DNA from: Micromonospora inyonensis
GTDB lineage: Bacteria > Actinomycetota > Actinomycetes > Mycobacteriales > Micromonosporaceae
Length of the DNA stretch: 64,000 nt
Assembly: GCF_900091415.1 (NCBI RefSeq)
Contig: NZ_FMHU01000002.1
Span: forward strand, 3,162,001-3,226,000
Direction of reading: 5' to 3'
Part shown: piece after piece, positions 18,101 to 25,455 of the stretch
How positions within the stretch are numbered: position 1 is the stretch's first letter
Layout of the letters: the number at the start of each line of letters is the position of its first letter
Translations under genes and position numbers: made by a program
Notes under the pieces: model-generated
Seen by the model: the letters and a program-made list of their open reading frames with translations, nothing else
What the model was told of the DNA's origin: nothing
Database searches by the model: none

Positions 18101-20972
18101 CAGCGAGCTAGCCCTCGCCGAGGCGACATCCACACCGAAGCCGACGGTGCATCGCCGGATCGGGGCATTGCGCGGCAGTGCTCTGCTGCAGCTGGTGCAG
18201 GAAGGTCACGGTGGCGGGGCGGCGCGGTACGGGGTGAGCGATCCGGGTCAGCCCCAGCAAGCACCGTTGCCGGCCCTTCCCGAAGGCAGCCGATGGCTGC
18301 GCGACCCGGATGGGGCCCGGGCGCTGTTCGACCAGCACGCCGACCACATCGCCACCACAACGCGGCAGCGGGAACAGCTGCGGCAGTTGTGGAACGCCCT
18401 GATCGACCGGATGGACGACAACGGGATCATCACCGCCAGCGAGTCAGACCTCGCCGAGGCGACATTCACACTGCGGCAGACGGTGCATGCCCGGATCGGG
18501 GTATTGCGCGGCAGTGCTCTGCTGCATCTGGTGCAGGAAGGTCGCGGTGGCGGGGCGGCGCGGTACGGGGTGAGCGATCCGGGTCAGCCCCGGCAAGCAC
18601 CACTGCCGGCCCTTCCCGAAGGCAGCCAGTGGCTGCGCGACCCGGGCGGGGCCCGGGCGCTGTTCGACCAGCACGCCGGCCACATCGCCACCACAACACG
18701 GCAGCGGGAGCAGCTGCGGCAGTTGTGGAACGCCCTGATCGACCGGATGGACGACAACGGGATCATCACCGCCAGCGGGTCAGACCTCGCCGAGGCGACA
18801 TTCACACCGCGGCAGACGGTGCATGCCCGGATCGGGGTATTGCGCGGCAGTGCTCTGCTGCGGCTGGTGCAGGAAGGTCACGGTGGCGGGGCGGCGCGGT
18901 ACGGGGTGAGCGATCCGGGTCAGCCCCGGCAAGCACCACTGCCGGCCCTTCCCGAAGGCAGCCGATGGCTGCGCGACCCGGGCGGGGCCCGGGCGCTGTT
19001 CGACCAGCACGCCGGCCACATCGCCACCACAACACGGCAGCGGGAGCAGCTGCGGCAGTTGTGGAACGCCCTGATCGACCGTATGGACGACAACGGGATC
19101 ATCACCGCCAGCGGGTCAGACCTCGCCGAGGCGACATCCGCACCGCAGTCGACGGTGCATGCCCGGATCGGGGTATTGCGCGACCGTGGTCTGCTGCAGT
19201 TGGTCCGGGAAAGTCGCGGTGGCGGGGCGGCGCGGTACGGGGTGAGCGATCCGGGTCAGCCCCGGCAAGCACCGCTGCCGGGCCCTGCCCTCGGACCGGA
19301 CCGCCCGCAGGGTGAGGACCTGTCCTGGCTGGACCCCGGGGCTACGGTGCCGATGTCCGGGCTGGTACCTGCCCCGCCGGCGGGCACGGGTCTGCCAGGG
19401 CTGCCCGGGCCGTTGGACGACCCGGACGCCCCCACCGCGTCGTCCTGGCCGGCGGGGTGGGCGCAACCGGGGTGGCCGGTACCCGGCATGGGCGTGACCG
19501 ACGGGCACGGTGCGGCGATGTCCACCGACTTCGACCAGCCGGGCATCGACGATCAGTCCAGCGACGGCGGGAACCTCGGCGACTGGGCCGGCGACGGCGG
19601 GAACCTCGGCGACTGGGCCGGCGACGGCGGGAACCTCGGCGACTGGGCCACCTACCAGGGGCCGGACATGGACTGGCAGCCATACCTCGCGTCCTCTCCA
19701 GCGGTGGCCCGCACCGACGCCGGCACTGTTCACGCCGGCGACACCCTCCATCACCCGGCCGACGAGCCACCCACCACGCCCGCCTCGCCGCAACCCGACC
19801 AACCCCAACCCCAACCCCAACCCCAACCAGCTGCGGGCAGCCGGCGGGTGCGCGACCCGGGCGAGGCCCGGGCGCTGTTCGACCAGCACGCCGGCCACAT
19901 CGCCACCACAACACGGCAGCGGGAACAGCTGCGGCAGTTGTGGAACGCCCTGATCGACCGGATGGACGACAACGGGATCATCACCGCCAGCGAGTCAGAC
20001 CTCGCCGAGGCGACATTCACACTGCAGCAGACGGTGCATAACCGGATCGGGGCATTGCGCGACCGTGGTCTGCTGCATCTGGTGCAGGAAGGTCGCGGTG
20101 GCGGGGCGGCGCGGTACGGGGTGAGCGATCCGGGTCAGCCCCAGCAAGCACCACTGCCGGCCCTTCCCGAAGGCAGCCGATGGCTGCGCGACCCGGGCGG
20201 GGCCCGGGCGCTGTTCGACCAGCACGCCGGCCACATCGCCACCACAACGCGGCAGCGGGAACAGCTGCGGCAGTTGTGGAACGCCCTGATCGACCGGATG
20301 GACGACAACGGGATCATCACCGCCAGCGGGTCAGACCTCGCCGAGGCGACATCCACACCGAAGCCGACGGTGCATGCCCGGATCGGGGTATTGCGCGACC
20401 GTGGTCTGCTGCGGCTGGTCCGGGAAGGTCGCGGTCGCGGGGCGGCGCGGTACGGGGTGAGCGATCCGGGTCAGCCCCGGCAAGCACCGTTGCCGGGCCC
20501 TGCCCTCGGACCGGACCGCCCGCAGGGTGAGGACCTGTCCTGGCTGGACCACGGGGCTACGGTGCCGATGTCCGGGCCTGCACCTGCCCCGCCGGCGGGC
20601 ACGGGTCTGCCAGGGCTGCCCGGGCCGTTGGACGACCCGGACGCCCCCACCGCGTCGTCCTGGCCGGCGGGGTGGGCGGAACCGGGGTGGCCGGTACCCG
20701 GCATGGGCGTGACCGACGGGCACGGTGCGGCGATGTCCACCGACTTCGGCCAGCCGGGCATCGACGATCAGGCCAGCGACGGCGGGATCCTCGGCGACTG
20801 GGCCGGCGACGGCGGGAACCTCGGCGACTGGGCCACCTACGAGGTGGACCCAGCCCGTTCGCTCGATGTGGACCCGGCCGATCTGCTCTACCTGCTTGAG
20901 GCCGTGGGCACGGAACCCGACCCCGCGCCGCAACCGATGGATCCGCCCCGGCCGCATGTCGACGACGCGTGA
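14784..20972 (+). CDS. giant gene, C-terminal segment: winged-helix units 5-14 and linkers
   Basis: A 2,062-codon frame that continues the repeat array after the one-base deletion at about 14783. It begins at the ATG/GTG-type VSDPGQPRQ junction inside unit 4 and contains units R5-R14 plus linkers L1-L4. It ends DPPRPHVDDA, whereas the equivalent linker elsewhere continues PRPQAPPGP. The last residues are therefore encoded by an inserted IS21-type end and the natural C-terminus is missing. If translated at all, it would need its own start or a frameshift. The long frame has stayed open over 6 kb, which argues the lesion is recent or that it is a sequencing error. Confidence 0.6.
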   Translation: MSDPGQPRQAPLPALPEGGQWLRDPGGARALFDQHAGHIATTTRQREQLRQLWNALIDRMDDDGIITASGSDLVEATSAPQQTVHDRIGVLRDRGLLQRVREGRGRVAARYGVSDPGQPRQAPLPGPALGPDRPQGEDLSWLDHGATVPMSGPAPAPPAGTGLPGLPGPLDDPDAPTASSWPAGWAEPGWPVPGMGVTDGHGAAMSTDFDQPGIDDQASDGGNLGDWAGEGGNLGDWATYEVDPARSLDVDPADLLYPFEAVGTEPDPAPQPMDPPRPQAPPGPTSWSPPNGDQPSQSPGTQSFPPGPGMQDPAPQSPMSGLVPAPPAGTGLPGLPRPLDDPDAPTASSWPAVARTDAGTVHAGDTLHHPADEPPTTPASPHPDQPQPQPQPAAGSRRVRDPGEARALFDQHAGHIATTTRQREQLRQLWNALIDRMDDNGIITASESDLAEATFTLRQTVHARIGVLRGSALLQLVQEGRGGGAARYGVSDPGQPRQAPLPALPEGSRWLRDPGGARALFDQHAGHIATTTRQREQLRQLWNALIDRMDDNGIITASESDLAEATFTLQRTVHNRIGALRDRGLLQLVQEGRGGGAARYGVSDPGQPRQAPLPALPEGSRWLRDPGGARALFDQHADHIATTTPQREQLRQLWNALIDRMDDNGIITASGSDLAEATSAPQPTVHDRIGVLRDRGLLQLVREGRGGGAARYGVSDPGQPRQAPLPGPALGPDRPQGEDLSWLDHGGTLPMSGPAPASPAGTGLPGLPGPLDDPDAPTASSWPAGWAEPGWPVPGMGVTDGHGAAMSTDFDQPGIDDQASDGGNLGDWATYEVDPAGSLDVDPADLLYPFEAVGAEPDPGPQPMDPPRPQAPPGPSWSPPNGDQPSQSPGTQSFPPGPGMQDPAPQSPMSGLVPASPAGTGLPGLPGPLDDPDAPTASSWPAGWAEPGWPVPGMGVTDGHGAAMSTDFDQPGIDDQASDGGNLGDWAGEGGNLGDWATYQGPDMDWQPYLASWPAVARTDAGTVHAGDTLHHPADEPPTTPASPQPDQPQPQPAAGSRRVRDPGGARALFDQHAGHIATTTRQREQLRQLWNALIDRMDDNGIITASELALAEATSTPKPTVHRRIGALRGSALLQLVQEGHGGGAARYGVSDPGQPQQAPLPALPEGSRWLRDPDGARALFDQHADHIATTTRQREQLRQLWNALIDRMDDNGIITASESDLAEATFTLRQTVHARIGVLRGSALLHLVQEGRGGGAARYGVSDPGQPRQAPLPALPEGSQWLRDPGGARALFDQHAGHIATTTRQREQLRQLWNALIDRMDDNGIITASGSDLAEATFTPRQTVHARIGVLRGSALLRLVQEGHGGGAARYGVSDPGQPRQAPLPALPEGSRWLRDPGGARALFDQHAGHIATTTRQREQLRQLWNALIDRMDDNGIITASGSDLAEATSAPQSTVHARIGVLRDRGLLQLVRESRGGGAARYGVSDPGQPRQAPLPGPALGPDRPQGEDLSWLDPGATVPMSGLVPAPPAGTGLPGLPGPLDDPDAPTASSWPAGWAQPGWPVPGMGVTDGHGAAMSTDFDQPGIDDQSSDGGNLGDWAGDGGNLGDWAGDGGNLGDWATYQGPDMDWQPYLASSPAVARTDAGTVHAGDTLHHPADEPPTTPASPQPDQPQPQPQPQPAAGSRRVRDPGEARALFDQHAGHIATTTRQREQLRQLWNALIDRMDDNGIITASESDLAEATFTLQQTVHNRIGALRDRGLLHLVQEGRGGGAARYGVSDPGQPQQAPLPALPEGSRWLRDPGGARALFDQHAGHIATTTRQREQLRQLWNALIDRMDDNGIITASGSDLAEATSTPKPTVHARIGVLRDRGLLRLVREGRGRGAARYGVSDPGQPRQAPLPGPALGPDRPQGEDLSWLDHGATVPMSGPAPAPPAGTGLPGLPGPLDDPDAPTASSWPAGWAEPGWPVPGMGVTDGHGAAMSTDFGQPGIDDQASDGGILGDWAGDGGNLGDWATYEVDPARSLDVDPADLLYLLEAVGTEPDPAPQPMDPPRPHVDDA
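15159..15965 (+). repeat. linker L1 between winged-helix groups 1 and 2
   Basis: A roughly 270-residue low-complexity linker starting PGPALGPDRPQGEDLSWLD. It contains two PMSG..PAPPAGTGLPGLP modules, the GDGGNLGDWA-type minisatellite and a VDPARSLDVDPADLLYPFE acidic motif. It ends with DEPPTTPASP and a (QP)n run. Versions recur at about 16950-17948 (L2), 19269-19835 (L3) and 20480-20956 (L4). The module therefore duplicated together with winged-helix groups. Confidence 0.8.
15966..16949 (+). repeat. winged-helix array, group 2 (units R6-R8)
   Basis: Units start at 15966, 16302 and 16638. Hypervariable residues 61-65/69 read FTLRQ-A, FTLQR-N and SAPQP-D. R6 opens with GSRRVRDPGE, the form used for the first unit of groups 2-4. 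R8 ends into PLPGPALGPD, the form used for the last unit of every group. Confidence 0.8.
17949..19268 (+). repeat. winged-helix array, group 3 (units R9-R12)
   Basis: Units start at 17949, 18285, 18621 and 18957. Residues 61-65/69 read STPKP-R, FTLRQ-A, FTPRQ-A and SAPQS-A. R9 also differs just before the helix (SELALAEAT instead of SDLAEAT). R10 repeats the helix code of R6. Confidence 0.8.
19836..20479 (+). repeat. winged-helix array, group 4 (units R13-R14)
   Basis: Units start at 19836 and 20172. Residues 61-65/69 read FTLQQ-N and STPKP-A. This group is followed by linker L4, which is cut off at 20957. Confidence 0.8.
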
Positions 20973-21025
20973 AAAATGACCCTGTGTCGACGGGTCAAAA
21001 CTGACCCCCTTCAGTGATCTTGAGT
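20957..21025. mobile_element. terminal remnant of an IS21-like element
   Basis: The stretch begins TGTCGACGACGCG and contains two spaced TnsB-like words, GAAAAATGACCC and GGTCAAAACTGACCCCC, as at the ends of IS21-family elements. No istA/istB gene remains. It truncates the giant gene and supplies its present stop codon. The family call rests only on these end motifs. Confidence 0.5.
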
Positions 21026-21028
21026 TAA

Positions 21029-21997
21029 GAGGTCGCGCGGAATGGTTGTTGATCATCGGCGGCGGGCGGGTCGGTTGTTCCACCGGTAGAGGGTCCATGC
21101 ACGCCGGATGAGGCTGCGGACGGTGATGATCGCGTCGGCGAGGTCGAAGAAGGCGTCGATGACCTTCTCTGTTCGTTCGTAGCAGCGTTGCAGCCGGTTG
21201 AACGCGTTGTGCCAGCTGTTCGTCCGTTCGACGTGCCACCGTTGGCTCGCCTGGATGGGCGCCTTGTCGCCCTTGTGGGCGATCTCACCGGTCAGGCCGC
21301 GCTCGGCCAGCAGGGCGCGGGTGACCTGGGAGTCGTATCCGGCGTCGAGGTGCACCGTGATGGCCTGGGGTAGTGGGCCGAGGTCGTCGAGGTGGTCGAG
21401 GGTGGGGCCGAGCAGGGGTGAGTCGTGTCGGTTCGCGCCGGCCAGGACCCGGCCGAGGGGGATGCCGTAGCCGTCGACCATCAACGAGCGTTTCATGCCC
21501 TGCTTGCCCCGGTCGACCGGTGAGCGTCCGGCGGCCTCGCCGCCGCCGGGAGCCTTGGTGATGCAGCCGTCCACGGCGATGTCGTCGAGGACCAGGCCGA
21601 CGAGCCGGTCGTAGGCGTCCAGGGCGATCTGTTTGAGCTGGGCGAACACCCCAAGCTCTATCCACTCGTCACGGCGGCCGCGGATCGTGGTGGCCGAACA
21701 GGTGGCATCGGCGATCGCCTCGTAGGCGCAGCCGAACCGCAACACCTGGACCAGCTTGTCGAACACGATGCGGTCATCGATCCGCTTGCGGTGACAGCCC
21801 AGCGGATGTGTCGGTTGGTAGGTCGGCCGATCGGGGAGCAGCGCGGCGAACTGGACCCACAACGGCTCGATCAGCCATGCTGGGATGGCAGGCACAGAAC
21901 CTCCCGTGATCACGGAGCGTCAGCAACTTCATGATCACCAGTTCTGTGCCTGCATCCGTTCAGGCGCGCCGATCAACCCACCATTCCGCGCGACCTC
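21029..21997 (-). mobile_element. IS5-type insertion sequence, copy B
   Basis: A 969-bp copy, inverted relative to the copy at 3641, with the same ends and a TAA target duplication (21026-21028 and 21998-22000). The different duplication shows that it inserted independently. It landed next to the IS21-like remnant. Confidence 0.92.
21053..21895 (-). CDS. IS5-family transposase, copy B
   Basis: The product is identical to that of 3743-4585, with the same GTG start, GGGAGG site and masking hairpin (mirrored at about 21888-21953). Catalytic motifs (VDGCITK, LDAGYDS, VERTNSWHN) are intact. Confidence 0.92.
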   Translation of the reverse strand: MPAIPAWLIEPLWVQFAALLPDRPTYQPTHPLGCHRKRIDDRIVFDKLVQVLRFGCAYEAIADATCSATTIRGRRDEWIELGVFAQLKQIALDAYDRLVGLVLDDIAVDGCITKAPGGGEAAGRSPVDRGKQGMKRSLMVDGYGIPLGRVLAGANRHDSPLLGPTLDHLDDLGPLPQAITVHLDAGYDSQVTRALLAERGLTGEIAHKGDKAPIQASQRWHVERTNSWHNAFNRLQRCYERTEKVIDAFFDLADAIITVRSLIRRAWTLYRWNNRPARRR

Positions 21998-22000
21998 TAA

Positions 22001-22160
22001 GGCGCGGTTCCTGATCCCCGCGTTCACCCTGCTGCTGCCGATCGCCGTCGGCCTGGCCCGGGCCGGACGCGCCAGGGCGACCACGGTGGTGGTCACGCTC
22101 GCCATCTTCTCCGCGTACTACGGTGGCTACCTGATGATGGTCTGGGGCCGCTCGCCGTGA
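22001..22160 (+). pseudogene. C-terminal fragment of a polytopic membrane protein
   Basis: About 52 codons remain in frame: ARFLIPAFTLLLPIAVGLA, then a second hydrophobic segment TTVVVTLAIFSAYYGGYLMMVWG and a TGA stop. The pattern fits the last two membrane helices of an actinobacterial membrane glycosyltransferase-like protein. The 5' part has been lost against the IS21-like remnant, so it is not functional. Confidence 0.6.
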
Positions 22161-22196
22161 CCGGCGAGCGGCCGTCGCCCCGGTCGGGCCGCCCGC

Positions 22197-24074
22197 TCAG
22201 CGGGTGAACGGCCGGACGTCCCAGAGCCACACGTCGTCGACCCGCTTGCCGGGGCCGAACATCGCGTCCAGGGTCGTCCGCAGCTCCGTCTCCCGGCCGT
22301 GTCTCGGCAGGGCGACCGCGTCGGCCTTCCAGTGCCGGACGTCGGCCCGGGCCTGCTCCACCTCGGCCGGGGTGACCGTCGGCGGACGCTGACCCCGGGC
22401 GACCGCGGTCAACAGCGTGGCCGTCGGCCGGGGCTCGACGCCCCACCGGCCGGTCCGGTCGGTGGCGGAGACCGGCGCGAGGAAGTAACCCTCGGGCACC
22501 GCGAATCCGGCCACCGCCTCGGCACCCCAGTAGATCGAGGTCATGCCGTTGACCGGCACCGGCACCAGGGTACGTCCCGGCGCGACGTGCTCCTTCCAGG
22601 TGCCGCTGCCGACGAAGTCCGGCACCGGGACGCGGCTGCGGGCGTCCAGCGGCACCGGCATGACCGGCAGCAGCGCGGCCACCGCGACGGCCACCGTCAG
22701 CCCGCGGACCAGCCGGCCCTCCGACCTGTTCCGCGACTCGGCGCCGACGAGCCGGTCCCCGGCGAGCGCCAGCAGAACGCCCAGCGCCGCCGTGGTGATC
22801 AACGCGAACCGGGACACCACCACCGAGTCGAACACCGGCAGGTGGTGGAGCAACGCGAACGGCGCCGGGACGTCGGTGCGTTCGGTCCCCCACGTCCAGG
22901 TGGTGCCGACGGAGAGGAGGGCCGAGACGAGGGCGACCACGGCCAGCACCCGGACGAAGATCTCCCGGCGCAGCCACCACAGCGCGGCGAACGCCACCAC
23001 CACCAGCGACCAGCCGTAGTAGCTGCTCTGCTCGGTGGTGTTCGGCCCCCAGGGCTGGGCACTGGTCTCGCTGCCGGCGAGCGACTTCGTGGCGTACTCG
23101 ACGTAGGAGCCGAGTTTCAGGGCGTAGGCGTCCGGGTCGCCCGGGTGCCCGATGCGGTGCTGCGGGCCGGCGAACTGCATCCACAGCGGGTAGGCGGCGG
23201 CCAGTGCCACCATCACCCCGGCGATGGCCAGCCCGCCGAGCAGGGGGCGGGCCCGTCGCAGGGCCTCCCGGGGACGCACGGCGAGGTAGCCGAGCACCAT
23301 GAACAGGCAGCCCAGCGCGGTCAGGAACAGGATCTCCAGGCCGATGAAGAACTGCGCGACGACGAGCGCGCCCAGCACCAGCCCGTCCCGGACCACCCGC
23401 TCGCCCCGGGCCAACGCCAGCACCCGCCAGACGAGGAACGGCACGAGCCACTGGGCGGTGATGTGCGGGTGACCGTTGCTGTGCGAGACCAGAGCGGGGG
23501 CGAAGGCGCAGAAGAGGCCACCGACGAAGGCCGCGCCCCGGGACCCCACCAGGTGCCGGGAGAGCACGTGGTACCACGCGTAGGCGGTGCCGGCGAGGTT
23601 CAGCGTGATGAACAGCAGGTACGAGAAAGAGGCACCGAAGAGCAACGTGAACGGGGTCAGCACCAGGCCGGGCAGCTGCATCCCCACGTTGGTCATCAGG
23701 TTGATGCCCTCGGGGGCGTTCTGGAGGGTGGTGAAGAAGGGGTTCTCGAGGTGGGTGTAGGCGTGCGCCGCATGGGCCAGCATCCACTCGTTGAAGCCCT
23801 GGTCGTTCGGGCGGCTGCCGAGCAGGCGACCGTCGTGGTCGCGCCAGCCACGGGCGGTCACCCAGAGCGCGCCGACGAGGTAGACCAGGGCAGCGACCAG
23901 GTCCGCCCGACCTCGCCCGAGCCGCCGGCGGGGCACCTCCGCATCGACCCGGGCCGCCCGGGAGCCGGCCTCCGGCCCGCCGTCCGGGGCGGTGGCCGGC
24001 TCCCGCTCGACGGGCCCGTCCGCGTCCGGGGACGCGCCGTCACGGCTCAGGCCTTGGGAGGGAAGGGCAGTCAT
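22197..24074 (-). CDS. GT-C-type polytopic membrane glycosyltransferase-like protein
   Basis: About 625 residues from ATG 24074 (MTALPSQGLSRDG); the longer upstream frame is GC-rich read-through. After a 60-residue charged cytoplasmic N-terminus there are around ten membrane segments (DLVAALVYLVGALWVTA, LLFITLNLAGTAYAWY, VVAQFFIGLEILFLTALGC, LLLALAGDRLVG-type). The first large loop contains NDQGFNEWMLAH, which resembles the acidic loop of GT-C enzymes. A C-terminal soluble domain follows. Family knowledge suggests transfer of a sugar from a lipid-phosphate donor on the outer face. It lies at the edge of the wall-polymer locus, divergent from the epimerase gene. Confidence 0.65.
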   Translation of the reverse strand: MTALPSQGLSRDGASPDADGPVEREPATAPDGGPEAGSRAARVDAEVPRRRLGRGRADLVAALVYLVGALWVTARGWRDHDGRLLGSRPNDQGFNEWMLAHAAHAYTHLENPFFTTLQNAPEGINLMTNVGMQLPGLVLTPFTLLFGASFSYLLFITLNLAGTAYAWYHVLSRHLVGSRGAAFVGGLFCAFAPALVSHSNGHPHITAQWLVPFLVWRVLALARGERVVRDGLVLGALVVAQFFIGLEILFLTALGCLFMVLGYLAVRPREALRRARPLLGGLAIAGVMVALAAAYPLWMQFAGPQHRIGHPGDPDAYALKLGSYVEYATKSLAGSETSAQPWGPNTTEQSSYYGWSLVVVAFAALWWLRREIFVRVLAVVALVSALLSVGTTWTWGTERTDVPAPFALLHHLPVFDSVVVSRFALITTAALGVLLALAGDRLVGAESRNRSEGRLVRGLTVAVAVAALLPVMPVPLDARSRVPVPDFVGSGTWKEHVAPGRTLVPVPVNGMTSIYWGAEAVAGFAVPEGYFLAPVSATDRTGRWGVEPRPTATLLTAVARGQRPPTVTPAEVEQARADVRHWKADAVALPRHGRETELRTTLDAMFGPGKRVDDVWLWDVRPFTR

Positions 24075-24372
24075 GGCCCAGTAGTCTAAAAGGTGTCCAA
24101 CGGCCCGGTTTCGCGCGAGGCGGCCGGGACGGTCCGGTCGGCACCTGCGGACAGCCGTCGACCGCGGGCCGCGCGACGGGTCGCCGACGCGGCGGCGCAC
24201 CCGGCGCGGGGCGGGCCGTGGCGCGGCGGACGGGGCGGGGACGACGCTATTGTGGTGTCGCGCTCTGCTTCGGGACCGTCGCACGGCCGGACGTCAGGGC
24301 TGGCACCGCGTCCGGCCGAAACCGTGGGGCACAGTCTGCTGTACCTCTGCCACAGCCCGAGGAGACACACAC
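24075..24372. promoter_or_regulatory. divergent intergenic region upstream of the epimerase operon
   Basis: This 298-bp very GC-rich gap must contain promoters for the GT-C gene and the epimerase operon. No convincing promoter boxes, RNA gene or operator were recognised. The only clear signal is the GAGGAGA ribosome-binding site just before 24373. Confidence 0.4.
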
Positions 24373-25455
24373 GTGAAGGTCGTCAGCATCGTCGGCGCCC
24401 GTCCACAGCTGGTGAAGCTCGCGCCGATCGCCGCCGCGTTCGCCGAGCGTGACTGTCGTCACGTCATCGTGCACACCGGTCAGCACTACGACGTCGATCT
24501 CTCCGACGTCTTCTTCTCCGGCCTGGGCATTCCCGCGCCGGACGTGCACCTGGGCATCGGCTCGGGCAGCCACGGCGTGCAGACCGGCCGGACGCTCGCC
24601 GCGCTCGACCCGGTGCTCGACGCCGAGCGGCCCGACTGGGTGCTGGTCTACGGCGACACGAACTCCACCCTGGCCGGCACTCTCTCCGCCGTTAAGCAGC
24701 ACCTCCCGGTCGCCCACCTGGAGGCCGGGCTGCGCTCGTTCAACCGGCGGATGCCGGAAGAGCACAACCGGGTCCTCACCGACCACGCCGCCGACCTGCT
24801 GCTCGCCCCCACCGAGGAGGCCATGCGGCACCTCGCCGCCGAGGGGCTGGCCGCGCGGTCGACCCTGGTCGGCGACGTCATGGTGGACATCTGCCTGCGC
24901 ATCCGCGACGCCGTGGAGCGGGGCGACCACCCCCGGCCGGAGCTGCCCGAGGGCATCGATCCGCAGGCCCCGTACCTCGTCTCCACCCTGCACCGCGCGG
25001 AGAACACCGACGACCCGGCCCGGCTCACCGCGCTGGTCGACGCGCTCGCCGACCTGCCGGTCCCGGTGGCGCTGCTGGCCCACCCGCGCCTGCTGGCCAA
25101 GTCCGAGGAGTACGGGCTGAAGCTGAACCGGGGGGCGCTGCACGTGGGCCGGCCACTGCCCTACGCCGGCATGGTGGCGGCGGTGCTCGGCTCGGTGGGT
25201 GTGGTCACCGACTCCGGCGGGCTCCAGAAGGAGGCCTACCTGCTCGGCCGCCCCTGCACCACGCTGCGCACCGAGTCCGAGTGGATCGAGACGCTGGGCG
25301 ACGACTGGAACCGCCTGGTACCGGACCCGCACACGCTGGCCGACTGGGTCGCCACCGCCACCCGCCCCGCGCCGGAGGCGCCCCGGGGCACCCCGTACGG
25401 CGACGGCCGGGCGGCGCATCGCGTGATCGAGACCCTGCTCGCGCACCAGGCATGA
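24373..25455 (+). CDS. wecB: UDP-N-acetylglucosamine 2-epimerase
   Basis: A 360-residue cytoplasmic enzyme interconverting UDP-GlcNAc and UDP-ManNAc (or related 2-epimers) for wall polymer linkage units or ManNAc-type residues. The GTG start is set by the GAGGAGA site and by the family N-terminus VKVVSIVGARPQLVKLAP. Signature residues are present: TGQHYD, VYGDTNS, LEAGLRS, PEEHNR, LVSTLHRAEN and TDSGGLQKEA. The normal motif has Glu-Glu where Lys-Glu occurs here. It opens a co-directional set with two glycosyltransferases through overlapping ATGA junctions. Confidence 0.92.
   Translation: MKVVSIVGARPQLVKLAPIAAAFAERDCRHVIVHTGQHYDVDLSDVFFSGLGIPAPDVHLGIGSGSHGVQTGRTLAALDPVLDAERPDWVLVYGDTNSTLAGTLSAVKQHLPVAHLEAGLRSFNRRMPEEHNRVLTDHAADLLLAPTEEAMRHLAAEGLAARSTLVGDVMVDICLRIRDAVERGDHPRPELPEGIDPQAPYLVSTLHRAENTDDPARLTALVDALADLPVPVALLAHPRLLAKSEEYGLKLNRGALHVGRPLPYAGMVAAVLGSVGVVTDSGGLQKEAYLLGRPCTTLRTESEWIETLGDDWNRLVPDPHTLADWVATATRPAPEAPRGTPYGDGRAAHRVIETLLAHQA

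Larger units (their letters stand above)
9350..20972 (+). pseudogene. giant repetitive polymorphic-toxin-like gene with a winged-helix array, frameshifted and 3'-truncated
   Basis: One ancestral gene of about 11.6 kb now spans at least four frame segments. It starts MSALSDEELLVEVCAALD at 9350, which reaches a stop within 33 codons; fragments of the N-terminus continue in other frames. The frames 9558-11068, about 11069-11335, about 11340-14787 and 14784-20972 then follow one another without loss of protein character. Domain order is a CpnT/WXG100-like membrane region, a proline-rich linker, an uncharacterised domain, then 14 winged-helix units in groups of 5, 3, 4 and 2 separated by acidic/proline linkers. 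The expected C-terminal effector is missing because an IS21-type end begins at 20957. Each segment is described separately. Confidence 0.75.

Noticed and set aside
17411..19315. Long plus-strand frame (about 630 codons) overlapping the winged-helix repeats
   Set aside because: It is the +1 frame of the repeats, Arg/His-rich, with no fold pattern; the wHTH frame is clearly the coding one.
13492..20479. DNA-level CRISPR-like or satellite array without protein function
   Set aside because: The 336-bp period is a multiple of three, the frame stays open over kilobases, and variation is concentrated at specific codons, so the repeats are protein-coding.
3638..22000. Composite transposon formed by the two IS5-type copies
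   Set aside because: The outer flanks (TTA and TAA) do not match each other and each copy has its own 3-bp duplication.
22299..24089. Plus-strand frame of about 600 codons opposite the GT-C membrane protein
   Set aside because: It is antisense to a protein with clear membrane helices, and its composition (Gln/His/Arg/Gly) is that of a shadow.
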